Positions 27,648-36,621 of a stretch of DNA of 64,000 bases are shown one piece after another. The position numbers and the translations under genes are program-made. Below the pieces are notes generated by a model. The model had not been told where the DNA came from. It did no database searches and was given only the letters and a program-made list of their open reading frames with translations. This DNA comes from Fidelibacterota bacterium (GTDB taxonomy: Bacteria > Fidelibacterota > Marinisomatia > Marinisomatales > SCKK01): contig SCKK01000001.1 of assembly GCA_004124475.1 (NCBI GenBank), positions 159,616-223,615 of the forward strand. Reading direction: 5' to 3'. Every line of letters begins with the position of its first letter. Position 1 is the first letter of the stretch.

Positions 27648-28028
27648 ATGTATAGCATAACAGTTCGTGATCATATACTGATTTCTCATTCGCTCAAAGA
27701 CAGAGTATTCGGTCCCGCTCAAAGTCTTCATGGTGCCACTTATGTTGTAGATGCTGAGTTCAAAACCAAACAACTTGATGAGCATAATACAGTTATTGAT
27801 ATGGGGAAAGTATCTAAAGTACTGAAACAGGTTTGTGCCGGACTGAATTATCAAAATTTGGACGACCATTCTGAATTGAGTCAACAGCTAACCACAACGG
27901 AATATCTTGCTTGGTATATCTACAGGGAAATTAGTAAGCAGGTAAGTTCTTATTTTACAGGATCCTTGAAAGTGGTACTGCATGAATCCCACATTGCCTG
28001 GGGTAGTTATGAGGGCGATATGGGGTAG
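27648..28028 (+). CDS. Degenerate QueD/6-pyruvoyl-tetrahydropterin synthase-like protein
   Basis: This 126-residue protein has the T-fold of PTPS/QueD: DHILISHSL at the N-terminus, SLHGATYVVDAEFK in the middle and VVLHESHIAWGSYEG at the end. In true family members the middle motif is C-x3-HGHxY, giving two zinc histidines and a catalytic cysteine. Here it is SLHGATY, so one zinc histidine and the cysteine are gone. The pterin-anchoring glutamate (LHES) remains. It probably binds a pteridine- or pyrimidine-like ring without the usual chemistry. AAGGGAGT precedes the ATG, and the stop directly abuts the next ATG. Confidence 0.78.
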   Translation: MYSITVRDHILISHSLKDRVFGPAQSLHGATYVVDAEFKTKQLDEHNTVIDMGKVSKVLKQVCAGLNYQNLDDHSELSQQLTTTEYLAWYIYREISKQVSSYFTGSLKVVLHESHIAWGSYEGDMG

Positions 28029-29069
28029 ATGGACATTCTTTTTTTTGTTCCAGCAATTCACCAACTTCCCACAGGTGGGAATATTTATAATCAAAAGATT
28101 ATTGAACACTTATCAAAAATAGCAAATATAAAAGTTGTTATAGCAGAATCTGAGCTGCTTCCCATTCAAATTACTACTGACTTCTCCAACAGAAATAACG
28201 GAGTGATTATCATTGATAGTCTTCTGGCCAATGATATCGAGGGCATTAGGGAAATACGGAATGAAGCAAGATTTGTCAGATTGATTTTAGTCGTTCATTA
28301 TTTACATCTGTTAAATCCAAAGAATAACGATTTATTTAAAGTAAGCAGTGAGTTGGAAATGTTGAGGTTATTTAACGGATTCATTGCTATCAGTCACTAT
28401 TCAAGACATGTTCTGATTTCCCATAACGTTTCTCCTGAAGATATTGCGGTTGTTCACCCGGGAGTGGATGAAGTTTATCATTCATCGGTCCCTCAGAGGA
28501 CGGGTTTAAATGTCATACGGTTATTGACAGTTTCTAACATGTTACCGGGGAAAGGGCTAATTGAGTTTGTAGATGTACTGGAAAAAATAAAAAGTTTGTC
28601 TTGGACTTGGGACTTAGTTGGGTCTTCAAAGCTGGATTCGGATTATTCTTCTCAGTTTAAAAATCGCCTTTCAAACTCGTTGGTAAAACATCGAGTCCAA
28701 ATTCATGAAAACTTGGTGGGTATAAATGTGTTACACATGTATAACGAAAGTGACATTTTTATTCATCCAGCAAAATTTGACAACGCTCCATTGGTCATAC
28801 GAGAGGCTATGATCCGGGGACTTCCCATTGTGGCTTATCAAGTTGGAGGTATAAGAGAAATCCTTGATAGTCCAAGTGAAGAATGGTTGATACCTCCTGG
28901 TGATACGGATGGTATGGCGAAGGCAATCACTGAACTCATTAATGATGAGCAAAGGCGCGATTACATTGGAAAAGCAGGATTAGAGCGAAGTAAATCATTT
29001 CTTACCTGGAATCAAGTAGGTGAAAAATTTCACTCATTTTTAAAATCTGCGTATTGTGGAATGAATTGA
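28029..29069 (+). CDS. Glycosyltransferase family 4
   Basis: This 346-residue GT-B enzyme has an N-terminal VPAIHQLPTGGNIYNQKI (sugar-acceptor lobe) and a C-terminal nucleotide-sugar lobe: LLTVSNMLPGKGLIEFVDVL, ESDIFIHPAKFDNAPLVIRE, AMIRGLPIVAYQVGGIREIL. The start ATG abuts the stop of the PTPS-like gene and the end overlaps the methyltransferase start (TGATG). A glycosyl transfer onto the product of the preceding enzymes is the natural reading, though the acceptor is not known. Confidence 0.85.
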   Translation: MDILFFVPAIHQLPTGGNIYNQKIIEHLSKIANIKVVIAESELLPIQITTDFSNRNNGVIIIDSLLANDIEGIREIRNEARFVRLILVVHYLHLLNPKNNDLFKVSSELEMLRLFNGFIAISHYSRHVLISHNVSPEDIAVVHPGVDEVYHSSVPQRTGLNVIRLLTVSNMLPGKGLIEFVDVLEKIKSLSWTWDLVGSSKLDSDYSSQFKNRLSNSLVKHRVQIHENLVGINVLHMYNESDIFIHPAKFDNAPLVIREAMIRGLPIVAYQVGGIREILDSPSEEWLIPPGDTDGMAKAITELINDEQRRDYIGKAGLERSKSFLTWNQVGEKFHSFLKSAYCGMN

Positions 29070-29806
29070 TGGAAAGTACTACCACTAATCTGACTACTGG
29101 TGAGGAAACAATTAGCGAGGATGTAATAAGGAACTGGTTCGATAATCTGTATGTCGAAAAAGGGGTAGAGAGTATGCGTCCCTTTGAGACATATCCCATC
29201 TTTTTGGAATATTTGGAAGTCCAAAAGGGGAAGAAACTTTTGGATGTGGGTTGTGGACCTGGCTTGCTTATAAAAGCAGCGTCAAAGGTAGGTTTGGATA
29301 CCTGCGGAATTGACCTCTCAGAAGAAGCAGTAAACCTGGCAATGAGGGTATCTCCCCATTCAAAGGTGAATGTTGGTCAAGGAGAAAAATTGGAGTTTGA
29401 GGATCACATTTTTGATTATCTCACCTGTATAGGTACGCTTGAACATTTCCTTGATATGAGGAAAGGGCTTGAGGAAATGAAGCGAGTAACTAAGAAAGAT
29501 GCGTTGTTTTGTCTGATGGTCCCCAATTCAAGCTCGATTCTATGGAAGGTGTTTCGGTTTTTTAACCTCATAGACATGGATAGTAACGAGAACGCATACC
29601 CATTGAGTGAATGGGTGGATTTGTTCAACAGTGCTGGATTTAAAATAGAACGTATTTTCCCAGACCGATGGTATTTAAAAAAAATGCTTATCCCTATATT
29701 TCCTAACTCATATAAAAAAGTAGAGGGACTCATCAGAAAAATAACGCCACAAATTTTTCCTTTAAAATATGTGAACCAGTTTATCTTTATTCTTAGAAAA
29801 AAATAG
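29069..29806 (+). CDS. SAM-dependent methyltransferase (class I)
   Basis: This is a Methyltransf_11-type enzyme of about 245 residues, with motif I LLDVGCGPGLLIKAASKVG, then DLSEEAVNLA and YLTCIGTLEHFLDM. The ATG at 29069 overlaps the stop of the glycosyltransferase gene; an upstream in-frame start at 29054 is possible but would lie inside that gene. It is the last tightly coupled gene of the RibA set, so it probably methylates the final or glycosylated product. Confidence 0.85.
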   Translation: MESTTTNLTTGEETISEDVIRNWFDNLYVEKGVESMRPFETYPIFLEYLEVQKGKKLLDVGCGPGLLIKAASKVGLDTCGIDLSEEAVNLAMRVSPHSKVNVGQGEKLEFEDHIFDYLTCIGTLEHFLDMRKGLEEMKRVTKKDALFCLMVPNSSSILWKVFRFFNLIDMDSNENAYPLSEWVDLFNSAGFKIERIFPDRWYLKKMLIPIFPNSYKKVEGLIRKITPQIFPLKYVNQFIFILRKK

Positions 29807-29942
29807 GAAAGGACAAACTAAGAATCAGTATATCGTGTAGGAATTTTTATTTTTATAACTGGATATAGCTGGGAAAAGTGCGCCTCACTTACTTTAAAAT
29901 TGTCTGTCGGATCAATCAGTATAGTTAAATTTTAACTTTGGT

Positions 29943-30824
29943 TTGGACATACGGGAAATGAGAAGTAACGTGTCACTGGCAAAATTTTATGATCGATTAT
30001 CCTACTATGCCCTGTTCACTAACTTTCTCAAATTTGGTGATCGGTTTGCTTCGTTTACCATGCATAAGACTTTACAAATTCCTAAAGAAAAACAGTCAGT
30101 TTATACGAGGAGTTCAAAACTCAATTACATCAATGATCTTGTTCTGGATGTATTGGGATTAAATGCTAATAGTCCAACTGTTTTGGATGTAGGCAGCGGA
30201 TTTGGAGGGACTATTTTCCGATGGTATGACCGCATGGGTGGACAATTCACCGGGGTTAATCTGAGTAAAGTCCAAGTAGACATCGCAAATAACGAAGCCA
30301 AACGGAGAGGAATTGAGAACCACTGTCAATTTCTCTGTCGTAGTTTCAATGAGCCACTTTCTGCAAAGTATGATATGGTCGTGGCTATCGAATCGCTCAA
30401 TTACAGCCCTGCTTTGACAAAAACAGTAATGAATCTCGTTAACGCATTGAAACCTGGGGGGAAATTGATTATTGTCGATGACATCATTGCGGGTAATGGT
30501 GAAGAAAAATCGAATAATATTTCAGTATTAAAAAAACATTGGCAACTGGGTAGTCTACCCTCTGAAAAATCGTATCAGCGATTGTTTAAGGAGAACAATT
30601 TAACCATCATTTATGAAAAAGATTTGTCTGGCCAATTTTCACTCATGAATTTCCTTGGGTTGTGGCTAATTGGTAAAGTTTGTGCCGTTCTGTTTTTGGT
30701 TTTACCTTTTGATTTCATTCATACCATTTTATCTGCCTATATTGGTGGTGTGGCTCTACAGAGACTTTATCATGAAGGATTAATGAAATATATTATGATA
30801 GTCGGAGAGAAAGTATCTCCATGA
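29943..30824 (+). CDS. SAM-dependent methyltransferase, membrane-associated type
   Basis: This 293-residue protein has motif I TVLDVGSGFGGTIFRW and GVNLSKVQVDIA. Late motifs are LKPGGKLIIVDDIIAG and a hydrophobic C-terminal stretch (MNFLGLWLIGKVCAVLFLVL). It resembles UbiE/sterol-type methyltransferases acting on lipid-soluble substrates. It follows the RibA set after 136 bases on the same strand. TTG at 29943 is the longest start; ATG at 29958 is an alternative. Neither has a good ribosome site. Confidence 0.78.
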   Translation: MDIREMRSNVSLAKFYDRLSYYALFTNFLKFGDRFASFTMHKTLQIPKEKQSVYTRSSKLNYINDLVLDVLGLNANSPTVLDVGSGFGGTIFRWYDRMGGQFTGVNLSKVQVDIANNEAKRRGIENHCQFLCRSFNEPLSAKYDMVVAIESLNYSPALTKTVMNLVNALKPGGKLIIVDDIIAGNGEEKSNNISVLKKHWQLGSLPSEKSYQRLFKENNLTIIYEKDLSGQFSLMNFLGLWLIGKVCAVLFLVLPFDFIHTILSAYIGGVALQRLYHEGLMKYIMIVGEKVSP

Positions 30825-30890
30825 TTTGTATGACAATATAGGAGAGCTACAGATTGATAAGCTAAATTGCTCACCGGAATAGTCTATCGT

Positions 30891-31655
30891 TCAATCATAA
30901 TTTCTGTTTAATTTAGCTAAAAATACTAACCCTCCCCTCAGGCTACTTATTTTGAATAACCTCCCGAACCAATCAAACATCTGAAGTGATAAGCCCATAA
31001 GTGGGTGCATATCTCCCTTGGGGATGAATGTCCAATACCCGATTTTTGAGTGTTGGAATCCAGTCGAACGTAGTAATTCTTTAACTTCGTTAGAATCGAG
31101 AAAGTAGTCTGTGGAAAGGTGTCTGGTATCCACGCCAAAGAGTGGTGCCATAGTCCGATACCAAAAATAGGATCCGTTGGGGGTGAGGCAGACAAACCGA
31201 CCATTATTCTTCAACACTCGATTAACCATGGTGAAAACCCTCTGTCTATTGCGCATATGTTCAAGGGCGCCGATACAAATCACAATGTCAGTGGAATGAT
31301 TTTCTATTTTGGTTATTTCTTCAGCATCATCCACATAAAATGATATGTGGTTCTGCAATGGAGAATTCTGCAACCTTTTTCTGGCTTCTTTAATCATTTC
31401 TGGTGAAAAATCAATTCCAATTCCCTTCGTAAATCTATCTGCCAGTGCAATGAGGTGATGTCCTACACCACAGCCAATATCCAATACAATATCGTTCTTC
31501 TTGAATCGACCCCATTCGGCGAGCAGCTTAATTCGATATATGAACAGTTTTTTTGAATTGCCGTGTTGTTCCGAAAAATTGAGTGCTTGCTCATTGAAAA
31601 AAGTTTTTATCTGTTTATCCGCTTTGATTTTTATAGTTTTTAAACGACCAGACAT
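30891..31655 (-). CDS. SAM-dependent methyltransferase (class I)
   Basis: This 254-residue enzyme has motif I VLDIGCGVGHHLIALADRF, then GIDFSPEMIKEARKRL and VICIGALEHMRNRQRVF. It is the last gene of the minus-strand envelope set, 18 bases behind the LtaS-like gene, and converges with the RibA set. It is similar in layout to the methyltransferase at 29069, so the two may act on related acceptors. Confidence 0.85.
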   Translation of the reverse strand: MSGRLKTIKIKADKQIKTFFNEQALNFSEQHGNSKKLFIYRIKLLAEWGRFKKNDIVLDIGCGVGHHLIALADRFTKGIGIDFSPEMIKEARKRLQNSPLQNHISFYVDDAEEITKIENHSTDIVICIGALEHMRNRQRVFTMVNRVLKNNGRFVCLTPNGSYFWYRTMAPLFGVDTRHLSTDYFLDSNEVKELLRSTGFQHSKIGYWTFIPKGDMHPLMGLSLQMFDWFGRLFKISSLRGGLVFLAKLNRNYD

Positions 31656-31673
31656 AACTTGAATAAAAACAAG

Positions 31674-33767
31674 TTATGGAATAAAGATGGTCAAAGGGAC
31701 CCCATCAGGAATGTAAGGAGGTAGTGAGTCTTCTGCAACTGAGCCATATCGCTTTACCAAATTCCTGGTCAACAGGGAATAAATGGCTTCATGTTTGATA
31801 CCGTGCTCATCCGTTGTGCTTTTAGTAAATCCAGGGACAAATCCAACAGATTCAAAAGTGTTCAGAAAACTCGGGTCTCTACTTATGATATGGATGGGTG
31901 TTTGAAATCCATCCTTCTCTTTTGTAATAATTGGGGGTTGGTGGTCGCCCACCAAAATAAAAATGCTGTTTTGGGGAGATCGATTTACAATATATTCAAT
32001 AATAAAAGAGAACTGGTAAAACATGTGTGCAAGGTAGTCATCTAATTGAAAGACATCTGTAAACCCCAGTTGTTTTTTAAGATGTCTGGTGTATCTATTT
32101 CCGGTTCGGGGGGGAATGTTATCCACACTTGCGTGAATACGATACTCTTTTGAGGATATGTGGTTATCCTGGTATTTTCTCCAATCTGGGATGAGTTCTG
32201 GCAGATCATACCAAGGTGAATGAGAAGTAACGGTAGGGAAAAATAAAAAGAAAGGTGAATTAATTTGACTCAGGAATTTATCGTGAGTATAGTTTAAACT
32301 GTACTGATCTGGAATCATTCCCCAACCATACTGATCACCCTGATAATCCAGATCATCGTAGTAAATCCATCTGTCATAATCATAATATTTTTCGTGGTAT
32401 TCGAAGGAGAATCCGGGTCGTTCACGCATAGGTGGGTATAATCCAATGGTGTAGTATCCTTGGTTTTTCATGTATCGAACCAGGTGAGGGTAGTTAGGAA
32501 TCTGCCGAGTTAAATAAGAATAGGTAGCCTGATTATCAATATGTATTCCACTTAACAAAGTCACTGCACTAAGCCACGATTTCCCTCCACTGATGGGTGC
32601 GGAACTATAATTGGTTACAATATGCCAACCGTAAGAAGCTAAAGTGTCCTCAATCTCACTCATCCTCTGAATGTAGGGGGACACTAATTTGGAATGATTT
32701 GCCAAAATCTTCCCATAAGATTCAATCATGACCAGGTAAATATTTGGTTTCATCTCGAAAGTAAAATCGAATTCATAGTAATCTTTCCATGTATCTTTAT
32801 TGATTGATCGTAAAGATCGAAACCCTTTTATGGATTCAGCCAAATTTTCAGTAATTCTTACAGATACCCATTGTATGGTAGGACGCATATCCAATGGATC
32901 GTACCATGTGGTTGAAAAAATTACAAGAGACCAAAGGAAGCCCCCCATGATAACGGATAACCGTGTCAATTGAATCTTTTTAAGTTTTTCAGAGATAGTG
33001 TTAAAGGAAAACCGAATAAAGTACAGAACAACAAAGCCCCAGAATATTACCCTGACAATGCTATCAAAAAGTTTCCATGACCAGAGGTCAAAAATCAGGT
33101 AAGCGCCATCCTTGATGAGTAGAAAATCGCTGTAGAAGAGGGGTTTTTGTCCAAAGATTTTTAGATAGGATGATTCATAAACCTGATACAGTAAAAGAAA
33201 AAAATAAAAACCGATAAATATTCGTTGGGGTATCCGTTCCCATTGGAATTTTAATGTTAAAAAAATGATTGTGATCATTAAGTAAAAATCAGCGCTGAAT
33301 CGAAAAAAGTCTTGATTAGATCTTCGAAAGAAAAAAAGTAAGGTGTCCAGTAAACCTCGTGGGCCATCAATAGGAGGAACAGGAATGAGTGTACTTTCTC
33401 TGACTTGGAGAATAAATGGAGGTAAAAATAGCAATATGTTTAAAAATATCAGTGTTACCCAGAAAAAAACATTCTGTGAACTGAGACTTCTTAGTTTGCT
33501 GAGTACACCACGAATCCATTGTGTGCACCAACCGATGGGGGTTTTCATGAAGGGAGTTTTGGGGGCAAAGAGTTTACCTAAAAGGATTAATCCGATTGTC
33601 AGTAGAAATGGTTTTCGTAGTTCAGTTGCTGAAATTTTATAATAACCAATATTGATGGCAAATCCCCCGAACAGGAGGATATCCCAGAAAATAACAAGGC
33701 TCAGAAAAGCCAAATAATGGAATAAAACTCCAATGGATTTCAAATTTATTTTCTTGAGAATATCCAT
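31674..33767 (-). CDS. LtaS-like membrane phosphoglycerol/phosphoethanolamine transferase
   Basis: This 697-residue protein has an N-terminal half with about five membrane helices and a C-terminal sulfatase/alkaline-phosphatase-fold domain outside the membrane. Landmarks are NIYLVMIESYGKI (first metal site), SSAPISGGKSWLSAV (nucleophile region, probably serine), TVTSHSPWYDLPE and FILVGDHQPP (last metal ligands). Such enzymes move a phospho-alcohol group from a lipid to a surface polymer or lipid A. Its start overlaps the CDP-alcohol phosphatidyltransferase gene by 22 bases, linking lipid head-group synthesis and transfer. Confidence 0.85.
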   Translation of the reverse strand: MDILKKINLKSIGVLFHYLAFLSLVIFWDILLFGGFAINIGYYKISATELRKPFLLTIGLILLGKLFAPKTPFMKTPIGWCTQWIRGVLSKLRSLSSQNVFFWVTLIFLNILLFLPPFILQVRESTLIPVPPIDGPRGLLDTLLFFFRRSNQDFFRFSADFYLMITIIFLTLKFQWERIPQRIFIGFYFFLLLYQVYESSYLKIFGQKPLFYSDFLLIKDGAYLIFDLWSWKLFDSIVRVIFWGFVVLYFIRFSFNTISEKLKKIQLTRLSVIMGGFLWSLVIFSTTWYDPLDMRPTIQWVSVRITENLAESIKGFRSLRSINKDTWKDYYEFDFTFEMKPNIYLVMIESYGKILANHSKLVSPYIQRMSEIEDTLASYGWHIVTNYSSAPISGGKSWLSAVTLLSGIHIDNQATYSYLTRQIPNYPHLVRYMKNQGYYTIGLYPPMRERPGFSFEYHEKYYDYDRWIYYDDLDYQGDQYGWGMIPDQYSLNYTHDKFLSQINSPFFLFFPTVTSHSPWYDLPELIPDWRKYQDNHISSKEYRIHASVDNIPPRTGNRYTRHLKKQLGFTDVFQLDDYLAHMFYQFSFIIEYIVNRSPQNSIFILVGDHQPPIITKEKDGFQTPIHIISRDPSFLNTFESVGFVPGFTKSTTDEHGIKHEAIYSLLTRNLVKRYGSVAEDSLPPYIPDGVPLTIFIP

Positions 33768-34408
33768 TTAAAATCTGCTGAGAAGGAATAGGTAATCAGA
33801 GCTGTTGCTCCCACTGCTAAACTCACACGAATAACATCGGATGGAAGAAGGGAAATGAGCAAAGCCCCCATCACGATGATGTAAATGAGTCGTGCCTGAT
33901 TAGACTTTATTTCTTTTTGAACTCCTGGTCTTTTCCATCGCAATAAAAGAACAAACAGATAACGCAATAATCCTGCGATCAGGATCCAAGGACCTAAAAG
34001 GTCTTTGTCTATTATGATCATGCAGATAATGAGGAGGAAAAAAGCGTCGATTTCTTTGTCGAACATTTCTCCGAACTCGGAGGTAAGTTTCATACGAGAG
34101 GCTATCCACCCATCAATTCCATCCGAGATTAGCAATATAAAGCCAAAAATGGAAATGACGGTGTTCGCTACTGATAAGGCGAACCCCCCGATCAAACATA
34201 CACCAAAAAGACGGAAGAGAGTTACCCAGTTTGCAGCGCCAAAGTGACCAACCGCTGTCCAGGATTTCCAAGTCAGAAAAATAAGAAGTAGAAAGGAGCC
34301 AATTCCGGTGAAAACTAAAATCCACAAATTCCTTCCAATTAGAGAGAGTGTGACCCCGATTAGAATGACAAGAGCATGAATTATTGTCCAACGATTGAAT
34401 TTAGTCAC
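33746..34408 (-). CDS. CDP-alcohol phosphatidyltransferase
   Basis: This 220-residue membrane enzyme has six helices and the catalytic motif D-x2-DG-x2-(A/S)R-x8-G-x3-D-x3-D. It is seen as SDGIDGWIASR followed by FGEMFDKEID, with serine in place of the usual alanine. These enzymes swap CMP on a CDP-linked lipid or alcohol for another alcohol, as in phosphatidylglycerol or phosphatidylinositol synthesis. It sits between a ROK kinase and the LtaS-like transferase on the same strand. Confidence 0.88.
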   Translation of the reverse strand: MTKFNRWTIIHALVILIGVTLSLIGRNLWILVFTGIGSFLLLIFLTWKSWTAVGHFGAANWVTLFRLFGVCLIGGFALSVANTVISIFGFILLISDGIDGWIASRMKLTSEFGEMFDKEIDAFFLLIICMIIIDKDLLGPWILIAGLLRYLFVLLLRWKRPGVQKEIKSNQARLIYIIVMGALLISLLPSDVIRVSLAVGATALITYSFSADFKWIFSRK

Positions 34409-34472
34409 GGGTGAGACAGCTATGTTTTGGATGGTTTACCAACCATAGGGGATTCCATTCAATGGTACAGGT

Positions 34473-35330
34473 TTATGGCAGGTAAGCCGCCCCAAAGACT
34501 CCAGCGGAGTCTCCTAATTTATTTTTAACAATTGGTGTTTCCAGAGTGTCGCCAAAGCAATATCGTTCAACGTATTGATATCCTTCCGTGTAGAGGAAGT
34601 CCGTATTTGAGACGCCTCCACCCAACACAATGATATCGGGGTCCAGAATATTGACGATATTGGACAGAGCCATTCCAAAATTAGTAAGGAATTCTTCTTT
34701 CCAGACTTGTGGTGGATTTTTTATAATTTCTTTCAGAGGTTTAACCTCACCCGTAAACTCAGTAAATCGTCGTTCCAATGAGGGACCGGAGATATAAGAT
34801 TCCACGCAACCAGACTTACCGCAATAACAAGAATTCCCGCCAGGATGAAGAATACTATGTCCCCATTCACCGGCTAAGTATTGATGTCCCTTATGAACTT
34901 TCCCATGAATGCAGATTCCTCCGCCCACACCTGTTCCCATGATGACACCAAAAACCATATTTTCCCCCTTTGCTGCTCCCAAAGAAGTTTCTGCTTGTGC
35001 AAAACAGTTAGCGTCATTGTCCATTGTGATTGGGACTCCTACGATAGCTTCAATATCATCTTGAATAGGTTGATTAATGAGACAGACGGTATTGCTCTTT
35101 TTCATTCTCCGCCCAGTGTGATCTAACGGTCCCGGTACAGAGACACCTACTGTGAATTCCCCCTCCATGGAGCGATTTAATTTTTCCCATAGTTGGGCGA
35201 TTTGGGAGACAATGTGTGGGTATCCTTTTTGGGATTGGGTGGGAACCCTCTCCCGAATAATGGTTGATCCATTGGCATCGAGGATGATGCCCTCAATCTT
35301 AGTTCCACCTATGTCGATTCCAACTCGCAC
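34473..35330 (-). CDS. ROK-family sugar kinase
   Basis: This is a cytoplasmic kinase with phosphate motif DIGGTKIEG, GVSVPGPLD, substrate motif DNDANCFAQAE and the ROK zinc motif CYCGKSGCVESYISG. The frame is open to 35408, but a GTG at 35330 gives the usual N-terminus (RVGIDIGGTK) and about 285 residues, so I prefer it; no strong ribosome site separates the two. It heads the envelope set and could phosphorylate a hexose or N-acetyl sugar. It is divergent from the SDR pseudogene. Confidence 0.87.
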   Translation of the reverse strand: MRVGIDIGGTKIEGIILDANGSTIIRERVPTQSQKGYPHIVSQIAQLWEKLNRSMEGEFTVGVSVPGPLDHTGRRMKKSNTVCLINQPIQDDIEAIVGVPITMDNDANCFAQAETSLGAAKGENMVFGVIMGTGVGGGICIHGKVHKGHQYLAGEWGHSILHPGGNSCYCGKSGCVESYISGPSLERRFTEFTGEVKPLKEIIKNPPQVWKEEFLTNFGMALSNIVNILDPDIIVLGGGVSNTDFLYTEGYQYVERYCFGDTLETPIVKNKLGDSAGVFGAAYLP

Positions 35331-35464
35331 TCTGTTAAATTGTCTTTTTTTCTGAATTACAACACTCTGAATGGTTTTAAATTTGTTTTTGGAAAGGAGA
35401 AAATACACCCAACTCTCTCTTTTGTCAATGGCTCACCTGCTGAATTATGGTAAGTAAAGATTCC

Positions 35465-35482
35465 ATCCGTTAGCTAACGGAT
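35465..35482. promoter_or_regulatory. Perfect 18-bp palindrome between divergent genes
   Basis: ATCCGTTAGCTAACGGAT is its own reverse complement. It lies in the gap between the ROK kinase and the SDR remnant, where an operator for a dimeric repressor would be expected. It could also be a small cruciform element. No T-run follows on either side. Confidence 0.45.
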
Positions 35483-35503
35483 GACATATTAACAATTCTA
35501 AAG

Positions 35504-36217
35504 ATGAGCGTCATTTTAATCACAGGTTGTTCCAGCGGTTTTGGGTTGAATACAGCCGTACGTTTGGCGGTATCCGACCATACCATCTATGCCTCTATGA
35601 GAGATCTGCAAAAATCGGTGGCTTCTTTGAAGATCTTACTGAGCAGGAAAACCGGGATCAAATGGAAACCAATTTTTTTTGTATGCAAAAGGTGATTTGC
35701 CATGCACTGCCTTTACTACGGGATACAGCCGAGGTAAAGCCGTCAGGAAACGGCGTAAAAATCATTAATATATCTAGTTGTACAGGGACGTGCTCTTTCT
35801 CCAGGACCGAGCGCCTATGCCACGTCAAAATTTGCCGTGGAAGGGTTCAGTGAAAGTCTCTACTTTGAAATAAAGCCTTTTGGAATTCATGTTGTTCTTG
35901 TGGAGCTTGGTGCATATAGAACAAAGATTTTTACGGATAATGCCCACTTGGCTAAAAATGCGGACAAACATGATAGCCCTTACAAGCTCTACTCAAAACG
36001 ACTTCGGGATATTATCATCAAGATGCTGAAATCAAAAACAGAGATGGGTGACCCTGAAGATGTAGCAATCCTTCTCGAAAGGATTGTCATGAATCCAAGT
36101 CCAAAGTTGCGCTATCTTATTGGTCGTAATGTAAAACTACGGACGTTCATCCGTCAAGTATTGCCTTTTAGTTGGTATGCTGCCCTGGTAAATAAAGTGA
36201 TGGCCGGGAAAGAATAG
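35504..36217 (+). pseudogene. Frameshifted short-chain dehydrogenase/reductase
   Basis: Three frames together spell an SDR. MSVILITGCSSGFGLNTAVR (NAD-binding glycine motif) starts at 35504. In a second frame METNFFCMQKVICHALPLLR and KIINISS follow. In a third frame GRALSPGPSAYATSKFAVEG carries the YxxxK catalytic pair, then the C-terminus from 35837 to a TAG. At least two frameshifts and a deletion of roughly 60 codons after the N-terminal strand-helix are needed. The gene cannot make a normal enzyme. Confidence 0.8.
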
Positions 36218-36252
36218 TGAGTCAATGAGACAGGTTTCCCCAAAAATGTAAA

Positions 36253-36621
36253 TTAGTCAGAATCGTCGTTGTCGGATTGATTGGTATCAAACCCAATATT
36301 TATGTCGAAGGGGCTGGGAAAATCAAAGTTTTCTCTATTCGGGAAATGTACCAAAGTGGCAATGTGTGACCACATAATTAGGACTGAGGCATTAATTCTT
36401 TCTCGTGTCACCTGATCTGGCGGGAGCGGATTTCCCGATTCATCTTCTGAAATTACGATTTCATAATTAGGGAGATCAGCCCAGATTCCGAATTCGTCAT
36501 ATCAAATTATCTTAGCGTAAAACTTCCGTTGGTTAATTCCTGCAGCGCTGAGGTCGCCTACCTTTTTCAATACAATTAAAATAACGTCATTTACCAAGTC
36601 TTCTATTTTCATCATTTCCAT
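36253..36621 (-). pseudogene. Small hypothetical gene with an internal TGA
   Basis: From ATG 36621 the frame reads MEMMKIEDLVNDVILIVLKK, then GINQRKFYAKII, a TGA, and continues YDEFGIWADLPNYEIVISED up to SDNDDSD and TAA at 36253. The composition looks like real protein on both sides of the stop. It is on the cassette strand, left of the last attC site, so it may be a fourth, older cassette. I recognise no family. Confidence 0.5.
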
